From NCBI RefSeq assembly GCF_004521965.1, contig NZ_SDGK01000045.1, forward strand, positions 1 through 64,000: a stretch of DNA of 64,000 bases, read 5' to 3'. This document shows positions 24,957 through 32,807 of the stretch, one piece after another. Each line of letters begins with the position of its first letter. Positions within the stretch are counted from its first letter, which is position 1. Below the pieces are notes generated by a model, which had not been told where the DNA came from, did not search any database, and saw nothing but the letters and a program-made list of their open reading frames with translations. Origin of the DNA: Weissella cibaria (GTDB lineage Bacteria > Bacillota > Bacilli > Lactobacillales > Lactobacillaceae). The translations under genes and the position numbers were made by a program.

Positions 24957-25271
24957 TTAGTAACTTTGATGGACGACCAAGCCGATTTCACGACAAACTG
25001 CTTCAAACTGATTGGCAAACTTGTTTCGCTCATCGGTTGTCGCAAATTTAAGTGCGAATTCTTCATAGATACTGCCACAACCAATGCGGTAGATACAACT
25101 GTCATAGACCCGCCCGACAAATATTGGGCTGGTCTTTGTCATCGTTGATTCAACCGCTCCTTGCAGCAGTTTTGCCGTCTGCACCGGCATTTCCCGGGTG
25201 CTTTGCATTAGAGTGTGCAACTTTTGCATACCCACTAACTTGTTTCCTTGGCGAATCTCGTTTCCTCGCAT
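24957..25271 (-). CDS. Unknown 104-residue protein
   Basis: The product is not recognised. It begins MRGNEIRQGNKLVGMQKLHTLM and has three Cys (in DSCIY, GCGS and AVCRE) and no membrane segment. The start at 25271 is set by GGAGG seven bases upstream; the in-frame TTG at 25283 overlaps that site and is rejected. It has its own extended -10 promoter (TGTTATAAT on the minus strand, TATAAT at 25333-25328). A perfect 16-base inverted repeat lies between promoter and gene. Confidence 0.75.
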   Translation of the reverse strand: MRGNEIRQGNKLVGMQKLHTLMQSTREMPVQTAKLLQGAVESTMTKTSPIFVGRVYDSCIYRIGCGSIYEEFALKFATTDERNKFANQFEAVCREIGLVVHQSY

Positions 25272-25292
25272 TTGGGCCTCCAAAACGTGTTA

Positions 25293-25308
25293 TCTGACGG
25301 ACGTCAGA
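25293..25308. promoter_or_regulatory. Palindrome TCTGACG-GA-CGTCAGA, possible operator
   Basis: Seven-base arms are perfectly complementary around a two-base centre. It lies about 20 bases downstream of the -10 of the unknown 104-residue gene, where a bound repressor would block transcription. The binding protein is unknown; the MntR-like regulator gene lies 146 bases to the right. Confidence 0.5.
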
Positions 25309-25405
25309 GTGACTTAATCTATAATTAATTATAACATGTAATTTTATTTTAAAGGCGATTAAAAATATTTTAACCAACCAGTTAACCCTATTATCAAACC
25401 CCGCG

Positions 25406-25414
25406 TGTTATAAT
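25406..25414 (+). promoter_or_regulatory. Extended -10 promoter of the MntR-like gene
   Basis: TGTTATAAT is a perfect extended -10 element 40 bases before the ATG at 25454. No obvious manganese-responsive palindrome was seen over it. Confidence 0.65.
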
Positions 25415-25453
25415 GGACATACGAAACATTTCAAACAAAAAAGGACTGCTATT

Positions 25454-26110
25454 ATGAGCGAATCAATTTCAAAAACCCAGTATCTCCAAACTATTTTGGA
25501 GCTCAGCAGTGGGGATGAAACAACTAAGATTTCAAATAACCAAATCGCTGAACACTTGAATGTAACGCCTTCTTCAGTATCAAACATGCTGACAAAGTTA
25601 CAAGAAGCTGGCGAAGTTGACGTTGTGCCTTACTACGGGGTAACACTTACCGTATCCGGTCGACAAACAGCGTTACGCTTGATTCGATCACACCGTTTGA
25701 TTGAGACTTTCGGTGCAACAAAGCTAGGTTTGTCGATTTCAGAAGCACACTTTAACGCTGACAATTTGGATCACGATGCTGATGTTGAATTTGTTGACGC
25801 CCTTGAACGTTTCTTAGATTTCCCGAAGTACAGTCCTCATGGCCTACCAATTCCTGACGTCAACTTTAACTATGAACAAGAGAAGTTCCGCACTTTACGT
25901 GAGGCCAAGGATTCAGAAACGGTTACTTTAAACAGTTTTACTGAAGATTTGGAACTACTACAATATGTCGAAACGGTTGGCCTTGAACTAGGAACAACTT
26001 GGACAATTAAGGAACGTCTGCCATTCGATGGCCCACTTGTATTGTCTGACGGTTCACGTGATGTGCAAGTCACCCAACACGCTGCCGACTTTATTTTTAT
26101 TAACGATTAA
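25454..26110 (+). CDS. MntR/DtxR-family metal-dependent regulator
   Basis: The 218-residue protein has the DtxR-type winged helix (ISNNQIAEHLNVTPSSVSNML), then a metal-binding and dimerisation domain with the conserved HRLIETF, EAHFNADNLDH and SPHGLPIPD segments, and a C-terminal FeoA/SH3-like domain from about residue 145. Such proteins sense Mn or Fe in the cytoplasm and repress metal uptake or activate efflux genes. No metal transporter is adjacent. In place of the usual E/D-H-E/D of the DtxR core, this one has EAHF then NLDHD; metal choice cannot be predicted. Confidence 0.88.
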   Translation: MSESISKTQYLQTILELSSGDETTKISNNQIAEHLNVTPSSVSNMLTKLQEAGEVDVVPYYGVTLTVSGRQTALRLIRSHRLIETFGATKLGLSISEAHFNADNLDHDADVEFVDALERFLDFPKYSPHGLPIPDVNFNYEQEKFRTLREAKDSETVTLNSFTEDLELLQYVETVGLELGTTWTIKERLPFDGPLVLSDGSRDVQVTQHAADFIFIND

Positions 26111-26113
26111 TAG

Positions 26114-26150
26114 AAAAAGCGGATGAGACTAACACTCATCCGCTTTTTTC
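26114..26150. terminator. Shared terminator between the MntR-like gene and srtA
   Basis: AAAAAGCGGATGAG pairs with CTCATCCGCTTTTT around a short loop. A5 and T6 flanks let it serve both convergent genes. Confidence 0.9.
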
Positions 26151-26158
26151 TGTTTAAT

Positions 26159-26884
26159 TTACTTAATCCAACGATTATCTACTGTAAATGCTGTTTGAAT
26201 TGACTTAGCCGTCTTATCCCATGTTGTGGTCCGTTGAAGTTCACCACGCATCATCACACGCCCACGGTCAGCCGTATAATCACATGTAATCAACGTGACC
26301 AACTTCTTACCAGCTACTGGATAGACCCAATCGACATCAGTTGGTTTAATAACTTTAAAGTCAACTGCCCGATACTCGTAAACGTGAGTCATATCCGTTA
26401 GATAAATTTTCTGACCAACTGCACCCTTGTAGTAAATTGGTGAGAACAAAACATCTCGGCCAGAGTCGCCTTGAATGAAGTGACTAGCAAGTGCATAGTT
26501 ACCTTCACCCATGGTTTGATCTGGAAACATCGTGCCAGCCCCTAATGATAGATTTAAATCAGTTGTGCCATTTGAAATCGGCACTGATAGGCCAATCTCA
26601 GGGATCGCGACAAAGCCAATAAAATTAATCTTTCCAGCATTTACTCGAGCAGCCAATACTTGTTGGGCCGTTAACGACCCAACCTTTTGCCAATCATAGT
26701 TGGCAGTTTTCTTTTCAGCTGCTCCTTTCTTAATCGACGTCTTTGTGACCTCTGGCTCGTAGGTCTTTAACGCGACATTAGCAATCTGATTATGAAAAAT
26801 CAACAGCAAAGAAATAAGTAGCAACACAATAAATATGACCGCTCGTAGCCAGGTTCCCACGCGCCGTTTCTTTTTTTCTGTCAT
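26159..26884 (-). CDS. srtA: Class A sortase
   Basis: The 241-residue transpeptidase anchors LPxTG-type surface proteins to peptidoglycan. One N-terminal membrane segment (about 12-31) with a basic start holds it in the membrane, catalytic domain outside. Active-site residues are H135 (ALASHF), C201 (TLITCD) and an arginine of DRGRVMMRG (207 or 209). The class A layout without extra C-terminal helix fits the housekeeping enzyme. It stands alone in the operon sense. The minus-strand transcript ends at the shared terminator. Confidence 0.93.
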   Translation of the reverse strand: MTEKKKRRVGTWLRAVIFIVLLLISLLLIFHNQIANVALKTYEPEVTKTSIKKGAAEKKTANYDWQKVGSLTAQQVLAARVNAGKINFIGFVAIPEIGLSVPISNGTTDLNLSLGAGTMFPDQTMGEGNYALASHFIQGDSGRDVLFSPIYYKGAVGQKIYLTDMTHVYEYRAVDFKVIKPTDVDWVYPVAGKKLVTLITCDYTADRGRVMMRGELQRTTTWDKTAKSIQTAFTVDNRWIK

Positions 26885-26984
26885 TGTCCCCCCACCTTTC
26901 TTTTCCCATTATACCCATTTGAAACCATCAAAATAAGACGCAGACGTGGCCAAAATCATAAGACAATTGACAAACGTTGTGCCA

Positions 26985-27623
26985 TTACTCCTCTGCAAAT
27001 GTCATTTTTTCGAACCATGCAAACTGCGACTTGAACGTCTTGATTTCACTGTCTGTATAAAAATAGTCTATATCCGCCAATAATTCGGCCATCGTGGTTG
27101 TATACGCCGTCTCAACACATTCACCATTATAACGGGCTAACAATAGCTGAATAAACTTGATATAAATCACTGCCGAATAATTTGTCGCAAAGGTAAACCG
27201 CTACACAATCGATCGTAAGGCGCTAACAAATAGTCGTGCATTATGACCACTCGTAACTTGCTGTAACAGATCAAAGATTAACCCATTAATCTTTCATTCA
27301 TGATGTCTTGTTGAGAAAAAACGACTACGCAAATTAATTTTAACGATTGCTTCAAGTACAGGCACGGTGATTTCCGGTGACAAATACGGTAGCGCACATT
27401 GGGTTAATTCCAATTCATAGCGTGTCAAAAAGGGAAAGCCAGTAATTCTGTAAACACCACAATTGCTTGCCGTTGCTTGTCATCTTCGCGAACTGTGTTT
27501 TGCCTGAAATAAAGCATCCACCATAGCGGCGGTATCAAGTCTGCTCTTGCAATTGTTAGATTTCAGCCTGAATAGCCGCACCACCTTCATGGTCTGTAAC
27601 AGACGTTCACTATGCTCATTCAT
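26985..27623 (-). pseudogene. Decayed gene, possibly an Rgg-like regulator
   Basis: Reading the minus strand from the ATG at 27623 gives short open pieces in changing frames: MNEHSERLLQ, then QNTVREDDKQRQAIVVFTELLAF in another frame, then TRYELELTQCALPYLSPE in a third, and finally a 61-residue piece ending at 26985 (IYIKFIQLLLARYNG). Several frameshifts and stops lie between them. The helical pieces recall the C-terminal domain of Rgg/GadR/MutR regulators, but no DNA-binding domain is recognisable, so this name is tentative. The whole stretch between srtA and rex has no intact gene. Confidence 0.6.
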
Positions 27624-27764
27624 TACGCCACTACTTCTTTTTTATAGTCATTATTAGCAGTATATCAAACATTTTTGTGATTAAACAGGTCGCCCATGTC
27701 CCAATCATAGGACACTTTTTATGAAATTATCGCTCGCATTTTGAATTGGTTTCCCGGTTTTGGT
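27624..27764. other. Intergenic region upstream of the decayed gene
   Basis: A minus-strand TTGATATACT-like element near 27663-27672 could be the old promoter of the decayed gene. Nothing else is seen. Confidence 0.3.
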
Positions 27765-27811
27765 AAAAAACACTTTGTTCACCAGCGCGTACCGGTAAAC
27801 AAAGTGTTTTA
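27765..27811 (-). terminator. Terminator of rex
   Basis: AAAACACTTTGTT and AACAAAGTGTTTT form a 13-pair stem with an 18-base loop. The minus strand has a T6 run at its 3' side, directly after the rex stop codon. Confidence 0.85.
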
Positions 27812-27818
27812 CGTACAT

Positions 27819-28460
27819 TTAGGCTTCAGTCCCACCAAAATTGTTGATGAAGTAAAGCAATGTTTGCAACTCGTTTGTCAAGTCAACGTTCTGCACGCGA
27901 ACGTCACTTGGCACATCCAAACGTAGTGGCGTGAAGTTCAAAATTCCGTGCACACCAGCCTTCGCCAAACGGTTAGCCAAATCTTGGGCAACTGGCGCTG
28001 GCACCGTCAAAATAGCCACATCAATCCGTTGATCTGAAATCTGCTTTTCCAAATCATCAAGACTATAAACTGGCACACCAGCTTGAATCGTATTTACGAT
28101 ATCCTCATTGATATCAAAAGCTGCTGAAATTCGTGCATTCGAACTTTGGTGGAAGTTAAAGTTCAACAAAGCTTGACCAAGATTTCCAACTCCAACTAGG
28201 GCAACTGAAGCCAAAGTATCTTGATTCAAAATTTCACCAAAGAAAGTCATCAACGCCTTAACGTCGTATCCATATCCGCGCTTTCCCAAAGCACCGAAGT
28301 ATGAAAAATCACGACGAATTGTTGCTGCGTCAAACTTTACTGCATCAGAAAGCTCATTTGATGAAACACGTGTTGTGCCCGCATCCAACAAAAGCTTCAA
28401 ATAACGGTAATAAATTGGCAATCGCTTTGCGGTTGCACGTGGGATGTCATGTTCTGCCAT
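27819..28460 (-). CDS. rex: Rex, NADH/NAD+-sensing repressor
   Basis: The 213-residue repressor senses the NADH/NAD+ ratio and controls fermentation genes. It has an N-terminal winged helix ([16 protein letters not shown], then [24 protein letters not shown]) and a Rossmann domain with [15 protein letters not shown]. The start at 28460 follows GAGGA and gives the usual N terminus; an in-frame ATG 15 bases upstream is less well placed. Rex half-sites (TTGTGAA/TTCACAA) occur several times in its leader, so autoregulation is likely. Confidence 0.95.
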   Translation of the reverse strand: MAEHDIPRATAKRLPIYYRYLKLLLDAGTTRVSSNELSDAVKFDAATIRRDFSYFGALGKRGYGYDVKALMTFFGEILNQDTLASVALVGVGNLGQALLNFNFHQSSNARISAAFDINEDIVNTIQAGVPVYSLDDLEKQISDQRIDVAILTVPAPVAQDLANRLAKAGVHGILNFTPLRLDVPSDVRVQNVDLTNELQTLLYFINNFGGTEA

Positions 28461-28495
28461 GTCAGCCGTCCTCATTATTCTTTATTTTTTATCTC

Positions 28496-28600
28496 TAAGT
28501 TATTTCACAAATAAATTATCACTTGTGAACTCTCTATCCTTGTTAATAGTAACATATAACCGCCCTTATGTGAACTAAATAACAATTGTTTTTCACAAAA
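28496..28600 (-). promoter_or_regulatory. rex promoter region with Rex-type half-sites
   Basis: TTCACAA at 28504-28510, TTGTGAA at 28523-28529, TGTGAAC at 28570-28576 and TTTCACAA near 28591-28598 resemble halves of the Rex consensus TTGTGAAATATTTCACAA, but no full palindrome with correct spacing is seen. A minus-strand GATAAT (28520-28515) may be the -10. Confidence 0.4.
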
Positions 28601-28631
28601 GAAATGGACCACTCGTCCGAAAAAGTGGTCC
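28597..28631 (-). terminator. Terminator of the DEAD-box helicase gene
   Basis: On the minus strand GGACCACT and AGTGGTCC form an eight-pair stem followed by ATTTCTTTTG. Confidence 0.65.
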
Positions 28632-28684
28632 CAATGCCTAAATATTGCCGTTTTTCAAACGGATTTTTAGTCAATATTTTTTCA

Positions 28685-29992
28685 TTAATGCTTTGGCTTA
28701 CCCTTGTTTTTGCTGTGCTTACGCTTCGCCTTTTTCTCCTTTGCAAAGCGGTCCGTTCGTGACACAACTTCCTCTGCGGCTTGCTTCTTAGGCGCTTTCT
28801 TACCTAGACGGGGCTTTGCTGGTTGCTTTGGTTTTACTAAACTTGGTTGTTGACCAACCACTTCTGCCGGCGCGGGTGTTGGTGCGCCAGTTGAGCCAGA
28901 AAATGACTTAGGTTTAGCCGCTTGTTCAACTCCCGTTACAAGTTGGATGTCAACAGCAACCAAACGACGCAAATCACGTAAATCATGGTCATTTCCAAAC
29001 GAAATGACCAAACCATGCTTACCCATGCGTCCAGTACGGCCGGCGCGGTGCGTATACGTCTCACCAGTGCGCGTCAAATCAAAGTTAATAATTGCAGGCA
29101 AATCAGGAATGTCCAAACCGCGGGCTGCCACATCAGTCGTCAGTAAGAATTTTGCTGTCCCCTTGCGGAAGTTGTCCAATGCCTTTGCACGCGTTGAACT
29201 AGAATCACCACGAACTAACGTTGCCATGGCGACGTGCTCGTGGGCTAGGAAACTAGCCGTAATCTTCAATTGCTTCGTCGTGTTAAAGAACACGATGGCT
29301 TGGAAATTCTTGCGGGCAGCTAACTGACGCAACCGCTTATTGCGTTGCTCACGGGCTGTTGGCCAGAACTCATGGGCAATTGCGGTTGGGATTGGCACAT
29401 TACGTTGGTCAATGCGGTTAAATTCACGGTTGAATAACCCAGCCGCGATTGTTCGATCGACTTCCGTGGCACCAAATAACGCCACCTGTACATCTTGCTC
29501 ATCGACGGTATCCCAAATGGCATCAATTTGCTTAGCCGTATCTTCGGTTAGGAGTTCATCCGCTTCGTCCAATAGCAATGTGCGCAAACGACGCAACTTT
29601 AACTTACCATTATCAACAAGCTCAGCCACACGCCCTGGTGTCCCCACGATCACTTCAGGATGCTTCTTTAAGGCATCCAATTGACGCTTAACATTGGCGC
29701 CACCTGTTAAGGCCAACACCTTTAAGTCTAATAGTGTCGCCCACTCACGGACCACCCGTGTCGTCTGCATGGCCAACTCTTGTGATGGTGCCAAAATAAG
29801 GAGTTGCTCACCATCCCCTGGCACTAAAGTCGGTAACAAGGGCCATGTAAAGGCTAATGTCTTACCAGTTCCTGTTGGAGCCAGCGCATCGATTGATTCA
29901 CCATTTACCAGTGGTTCAGCCACGGCTTCTTGGATTGGCGTTAGGGTTGTAAAGCCTACTGATGCCAAACGTTCTTCAAAACGAGTATCCAT
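28685..29992 (-). CDS. DEAD-box ATP-dependent RNA helicase
   Basis: The 435-residue cytoplasmic helicase has all core motifs: Q-motif TLTPIQ, ATP-binding APTGTGKT, PTRELA-like APSQELA, TPGRV, DEAD, the SAT motif changed to GAT (FGATE), ARGLDIPDL and HRAGRTGRMG. The tail is very rich in Lys and Arg (KEKKAKRKHSKNKGKPKH) and should bind RNA. Such proteins help with ribosome assembly and mRNA decay, often in the cold. It is shorter than CshA and probably corresponds to one of the CshB/CshC/YfmL types; the subtype is not assigned. Confidence 0.92.
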   Translation of the reverse strand: MDTRFEERLASVGFTTLTPIQEAVAEPLVNGESIDALAPTGTGKTLAFTWPLLPTLVPGDGEQLLILAPSQELAMQTTRVVREWATLLDLKVLALTGGANVKRQLDALKKHPEVIVGTPGRVAELVDNGKLKLRRLRTLLLDEADELLTEDTAKQIDAIWDTVDEQDVQVALFGATEVDRTIAAGLFNREFNRIDQRNVPIPTAIAHEFWPTAREQRNKRLRQLAARKNFQAIVFFNTTKQLKITASFLAHEHVAMATLVRGDSSSTRAKALDNFRKGTAKFLLTTDVAARGLDIPDLPAIINFDLTRTGETYTHRAGRTGRMGKHGLVISFGNDHDLRDLRRLVAVDIQLVTGVEQAAKPKSFSGSTGAPTPAPAEVVGQQPSLVKPKQPAKPRLGKKAPKKQAAEEVVSRTDRFAKEKKAKRKHSKNKGKPKH

Positions 29993-30043
29993 TCTTTTTC
30001 CTCATGTCATTTCGTTTACTTTTCGTTCTTTTCATTGTAACAG

Positions 30044-30092
30044 AAAAGCACGCTTCATAACTGTTCACGAACAGATTATGAAGCGTGCTTTT
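30044..30092. terminator. Strong terminator after the oxidoreductase gene
   Basis: A 17-pair arm AAAAGCACGCTTCATAA pairs with TTATGAAGCGTGCTTTT, with a further small stem GTTC/GAAC at the top. It stops minus-strand transcription from the oxidoreductase before the helicase gene. Confidence 0.9.
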
Positions 30093-30097
30093 AAGAA

Positions 30098-31093
30098 TTA
30101 CTTATCTGCCGGGAAAACAATGCCAGCGTCTTGACGCAAATTAGTTAACACAATATTCACGCGTTGGCTCAACGTGAGCAATTCACGATATGTCGCATCT
30201 TGACCAACTGGGTCATTAATAATCGCTGCGAACACTTGCATCTCTGGCACCATTGGATTTTCTGGTGCTGGTGTGCTAATTTCGGTGTTGTTACCAGCGC
30301 CATCTTTATAAACGACTGAACCCAATTCAGCGATTGAATCAATCACAATCGTGTCACGCATCCCCAAAATTTCTGAATGCAAATAACTGTTGGCTCCCTT
30401 ACCGAATTGAATAGTCACATCAAAGTCAGCATAACGCAAAATGGCAATTCCGCGACCGTCTGCCCCATTACGCAATGGCGTTGCGAAGTAGTGACTTTCT
30501 TTTGGCATCCCAAATAGCTTAATCGCGGCATATAGTGGATAAACGCCTAAATCAGTCAATGCGCCTGCGCTAAACTCACGAGTTAAGACATTCGGCTCCT
30601 TGCCTGCCAAATAATCATCAAAGCGTGACGAATACTTTTCGTACACTAACGTTGCCCCCGAAATATGCGCCATCTCTGCAACTTTCGCTTCAATCGCTTT
30701 AAAATTATCCTGATGTACATGCCGAGCAGCCTCAAATAAGCGGACATTTGGGTGCTCACGCAAGGCTGAGTAAATGGCTTCATATTCCTTAGTATTTGAA
30801 AAGGCTGACTTTTCAACAATCACATGAAGATCATGCGCAATCGCCTGCAGCGTTTGCTCATAATGCAAACTGTTTGGTGATGCAATATAAACGACTTCAA
30901 TGCCACTCTCATAAAAGGCAGCCAAATCTGTATATACCGCAACTTCACCAAAATCTTTGGCAAACGCCTCACCAGATTCGGCGCGTCGTGAGTAAACCGC
31001 TGTCAGTTGGTACGCTTGCGATTCATGCGCCGCTTCCACCAACATCTTCGTAATCCAATTTGTGCCAATAATTCCTAACTTTAACGTCATCAT
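30098..31093 (-). CDS. Gfo/Idh/MocA-family oxidoreductase
   Basis: The 331-residue protein has an N-terminal Rossmann fold (LKLGIIGTNWITKMLVEAA) that binds NAD(P), the EK motif at VIVEKSAF and the helical segment FEAARHVHQDNF, then the C-terminal family domain. Members oxidise or reduce sugars, inositols and related compounds; the substrate is unknown. A cre site overlaps the transcription start, so glucose repression is likely and sugar-related work is plausible. Two adjacent ATG codons (31093 and 31090) follow AGGAG; either may be used. Confidence 0.88.
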   Translation of the reverse strand: MMTLKLGIIGTNWITKMLVEAAHESQAYQLTAVYSRRAESGEAFAKDFGEVAVYTDLAAFYESGIEVVYIASPNSLHYEQTLQAIAHDLHVIVEKSAFSNTKEYEAIYSALREHPNVRLFEAARHVHQDNFKAIEAKVAEMAHISGATLVYEKYSSRFDDYLAGKEPNVLTREFSAGALTDLGVYPLYAAIKLFGMPKESHYFATPLRNGADGRGIAILRYADFDVTIQFGKGANSYLHSEILGMRDTIVIDSIAELGSVVYKDGAGNNTEISTPAPENPMVPEMQVFAAIINDPVGQDATYRELLTLSQRVNIVLTNLRQDAGIVFPADK

Positions 31094-31121
31094 TCACTCC
31101 TTAGTTAATCTATATCCGATT

Positions 31122-31152
31122 TTAAAGCGCTTTCAATAATGCTATTGTACCA
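31122..31152 (-). promoter_or_regulatory. Promoter with cre site of the oxidoreductase gene
   Basis: On the minus strand an extended -10 TGGTACAAT (31152-31144) is followed by TGAAAGCGCTTTAA (31135-31122), which agrees with the CcpA consensus TGAAARCGYTTTCW at 12 or more of 14 positions. A cre site over the start of transcription means repression by CcpA. Confidence 0.7.
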
Positions 31153-31161
31153 TCAAAAACT

Positions 31162-31202
31162 AAAAAAGCTCATCAATCATTTGAAATGACTAATGAGTTT
31201 AA
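31162..31202 (-). terminator. Terminator of rlmCD
   Basis: On the minus strand ACTCATTAGTCATT pairs (with G-U pairs) with AATGATTGATGAGC and is followed by TTTTTTAG. Confidence 0.75.
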
Positions 31203-31234
31203 TTGGGTTATCGATAGTTTTTAGTTCTATTAAA

Positions 31235-32605
31235 TTAGTCCTTAACGAACACAGTAACAGATTCAATGTGTGTCGTTTGTGGGAATTGGTCAATTGGTTG
31301 AACTGGTCCTTGAATGTGGTAACCGTTCTCCAAAATTTGAACCGTATCGCGTGCCAAAGTTGCTGGGTTGCAACTAATATACACGAACTTTTCTGGTTCC
31401 ATACCAGTTGCAGCATTAATCAATTCTGGTGTCAATCCCTTACGTGGCGGATCCACGAAGATGACGTCTGGTCGCATACCAGCTTCGTGCCATTCAACCA
31501 TCTTCTCTTCAGCCTTACCAAGTTCAAACTTAGCATTGTTAACCCCGTTAATGTCGGCGTTACGCTTGGCGTCATCTACGGCACCAGGCACAACTTCAAC
31601 ACCCAAAACAGACTTAACACGATCAGCGATGGTCAATGAAATCGTTCCGATACCTGAGTAGGCATCAATAACTTCTTCATCACCAGTCAAACCGGCCTTA
31701 TCAGCAGCCAATTGGTACAACGTCTCCGTTGTTTGTGGGTTAACTTGGTAGAATGAGTTTGGTCCAATGACGAACTTCTTACCGAACAACGTGTCGGTAA
31801 TCACATCCTTACCCCAAAGCGTGTTATTCTTTTCACCCAAGATGACATTCGTCTTCTCTTGGTTCACGTTTTGAATAATTGCCTTTACTTCTGGCAACGC
31901 TTCGCGAATATCCGCGACAATCATTTCAGCTCCAGGTAACTTCTTTGAACGTGTGACCAAAACAATCATCATTTCGTGACTGTAGTAACCACGACGGACC
32001 ACGATGTTACGGATAACACCAGTATGCTCAAACTCGTTATACGCTGGAATGTGATACTTACGCAAAATATCACGAACCACCACGATTGCCTTATCAATTT
32101 CAGGATCTTGAATATAGAAATCTTCAATCGGCATCAAATTGTGTGAACCACGGCGGAAGAAACCAGTCGTCAACTCACCACGCAATTCACGTGTTGGAAT
32201 TTGTGCCTTGTTACGGTAACCAGTTGGGTTTTCCATACCGAGTGTCTCAGAAACTTCAACATCAACGTGTTGCTTCTTGAACAATTCTTGGATTTGCGTT
32301 TGCTTGAACCGCAATTGCGCGTCATAGTTCAAATGAGCCAAAGGTGCAATACCAGTTGTCAATGCAGCCACATCAACGTCCTTATTACGATCAGTAGATT
32401 CCTTCAACGTCTTAATCACGCGACCAAATGCATATGTTCCTGCAACCTTCGTAATACCGACCCGGATTTCTTCACCCGGAACAGCGTTTGCTACGAAGAT
32501 TGGGAAATCATCTACCTTAACAACTCCGTTTCCTTCGTACGTTAAGTCGATGACTGTTGCGTCAAATTCTTGGTTCTTCACCACTGGCGCTTTTTTCTTC
32601 ATCAT
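31235..32605 (-). CDS. rlmCD: 23S rRNA (uracil-C5)-methyltransferase, RlmCD type
   Basis: The 456-residue SAM enzyme of the RlmC/RlmD/TrmA group makes 5-methyluridine in 23S rRNA. A TRAM RNA-binding domain (about 10-70) is followed by the catalytic domain with the SAM motif DAYSGIGTISL, the FVDPPRKGL motif and the catalytic Cys in YISCNPATLARD. Firmicutes enzymes of this length usually modify both U747 and U1939. The iron-sulfur Cys set of E. coli RlmD is absent. AAAGGAG precedes two neighbouring ATG codons. Confidence 0.88.
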   Translation of the reverse strand: MMKKKAPVVKNQEFDATVIDLTYEGNGVVKVDDFPIFVANAVPGEEIRVGITKVAGTYAFGRVIKTLKESTDRNKDVDVAALTTGIAPLAHLNYDAQLRFKQTQIQELFKKQHVDVEVSETLGMENPTGYRNKAQIPTRELRGELTTGFFRRGSHNLMPIEDFYIQDPEIDKAIVVVRDILRKYHIPAYNEFEHTGVIRNIVVRRGYYSHEMMIVLVTRSKKLPGAEMIVADIREALPEVKAIIQNVNQEKTNVILGEKNNTLWGKDVITDTLFGKKFVIGPNSFYQVNPQTTETLYQLAADKAGLTGDEEVIDAYSGIGTISLTIADRVKSVLGVEVVPGAVDDAKRNADINGVNNAKFELGKAEEKMVEWHEAGMRPDVIFVDPPRKGLTPELINAATGMEPEKFVYISCNPATLARDTVQILENGYHIQGPVQPIDQFPQTTHIESVTVFVKD

Positions 32606-32807
32606 AATCTCCTTTAGTTGGCCTTTTCGACGACCAAACGTACTTACATTATAGCATAATCGCAGCTCTCACTTAATGAAATCCCCGTGAGAATCCGCAT
32701 TTAGAAAATTTCATGAAAACTAAAAAAGACATTTCGTATTCAGAAACGAGACTTGCGAGAATTAACTTAATGATTAAAACAATATAGCAGGCATCAATAT
32801 AGACTGG
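32606..32807. other. Intergenic region between rlmCD and the broken regulator
   Basis: The minus strand has an extended -10 TGCTATAAT (32657-32649) for rlmCD. No gene or strong hairpin is seen in the remainder. Confidence 0.5.

Noticed and set aside
28504-28598. Full Rex operator before rex
   Set aside because: Several half-sites are present, but no two have the spacing and orientation of the 18-base consensus.
28947-29327. Plus-strand frame of 126 codons
   Set aside because: It is antisense to the DEAD-box helicase core and has no ribosome binding site.
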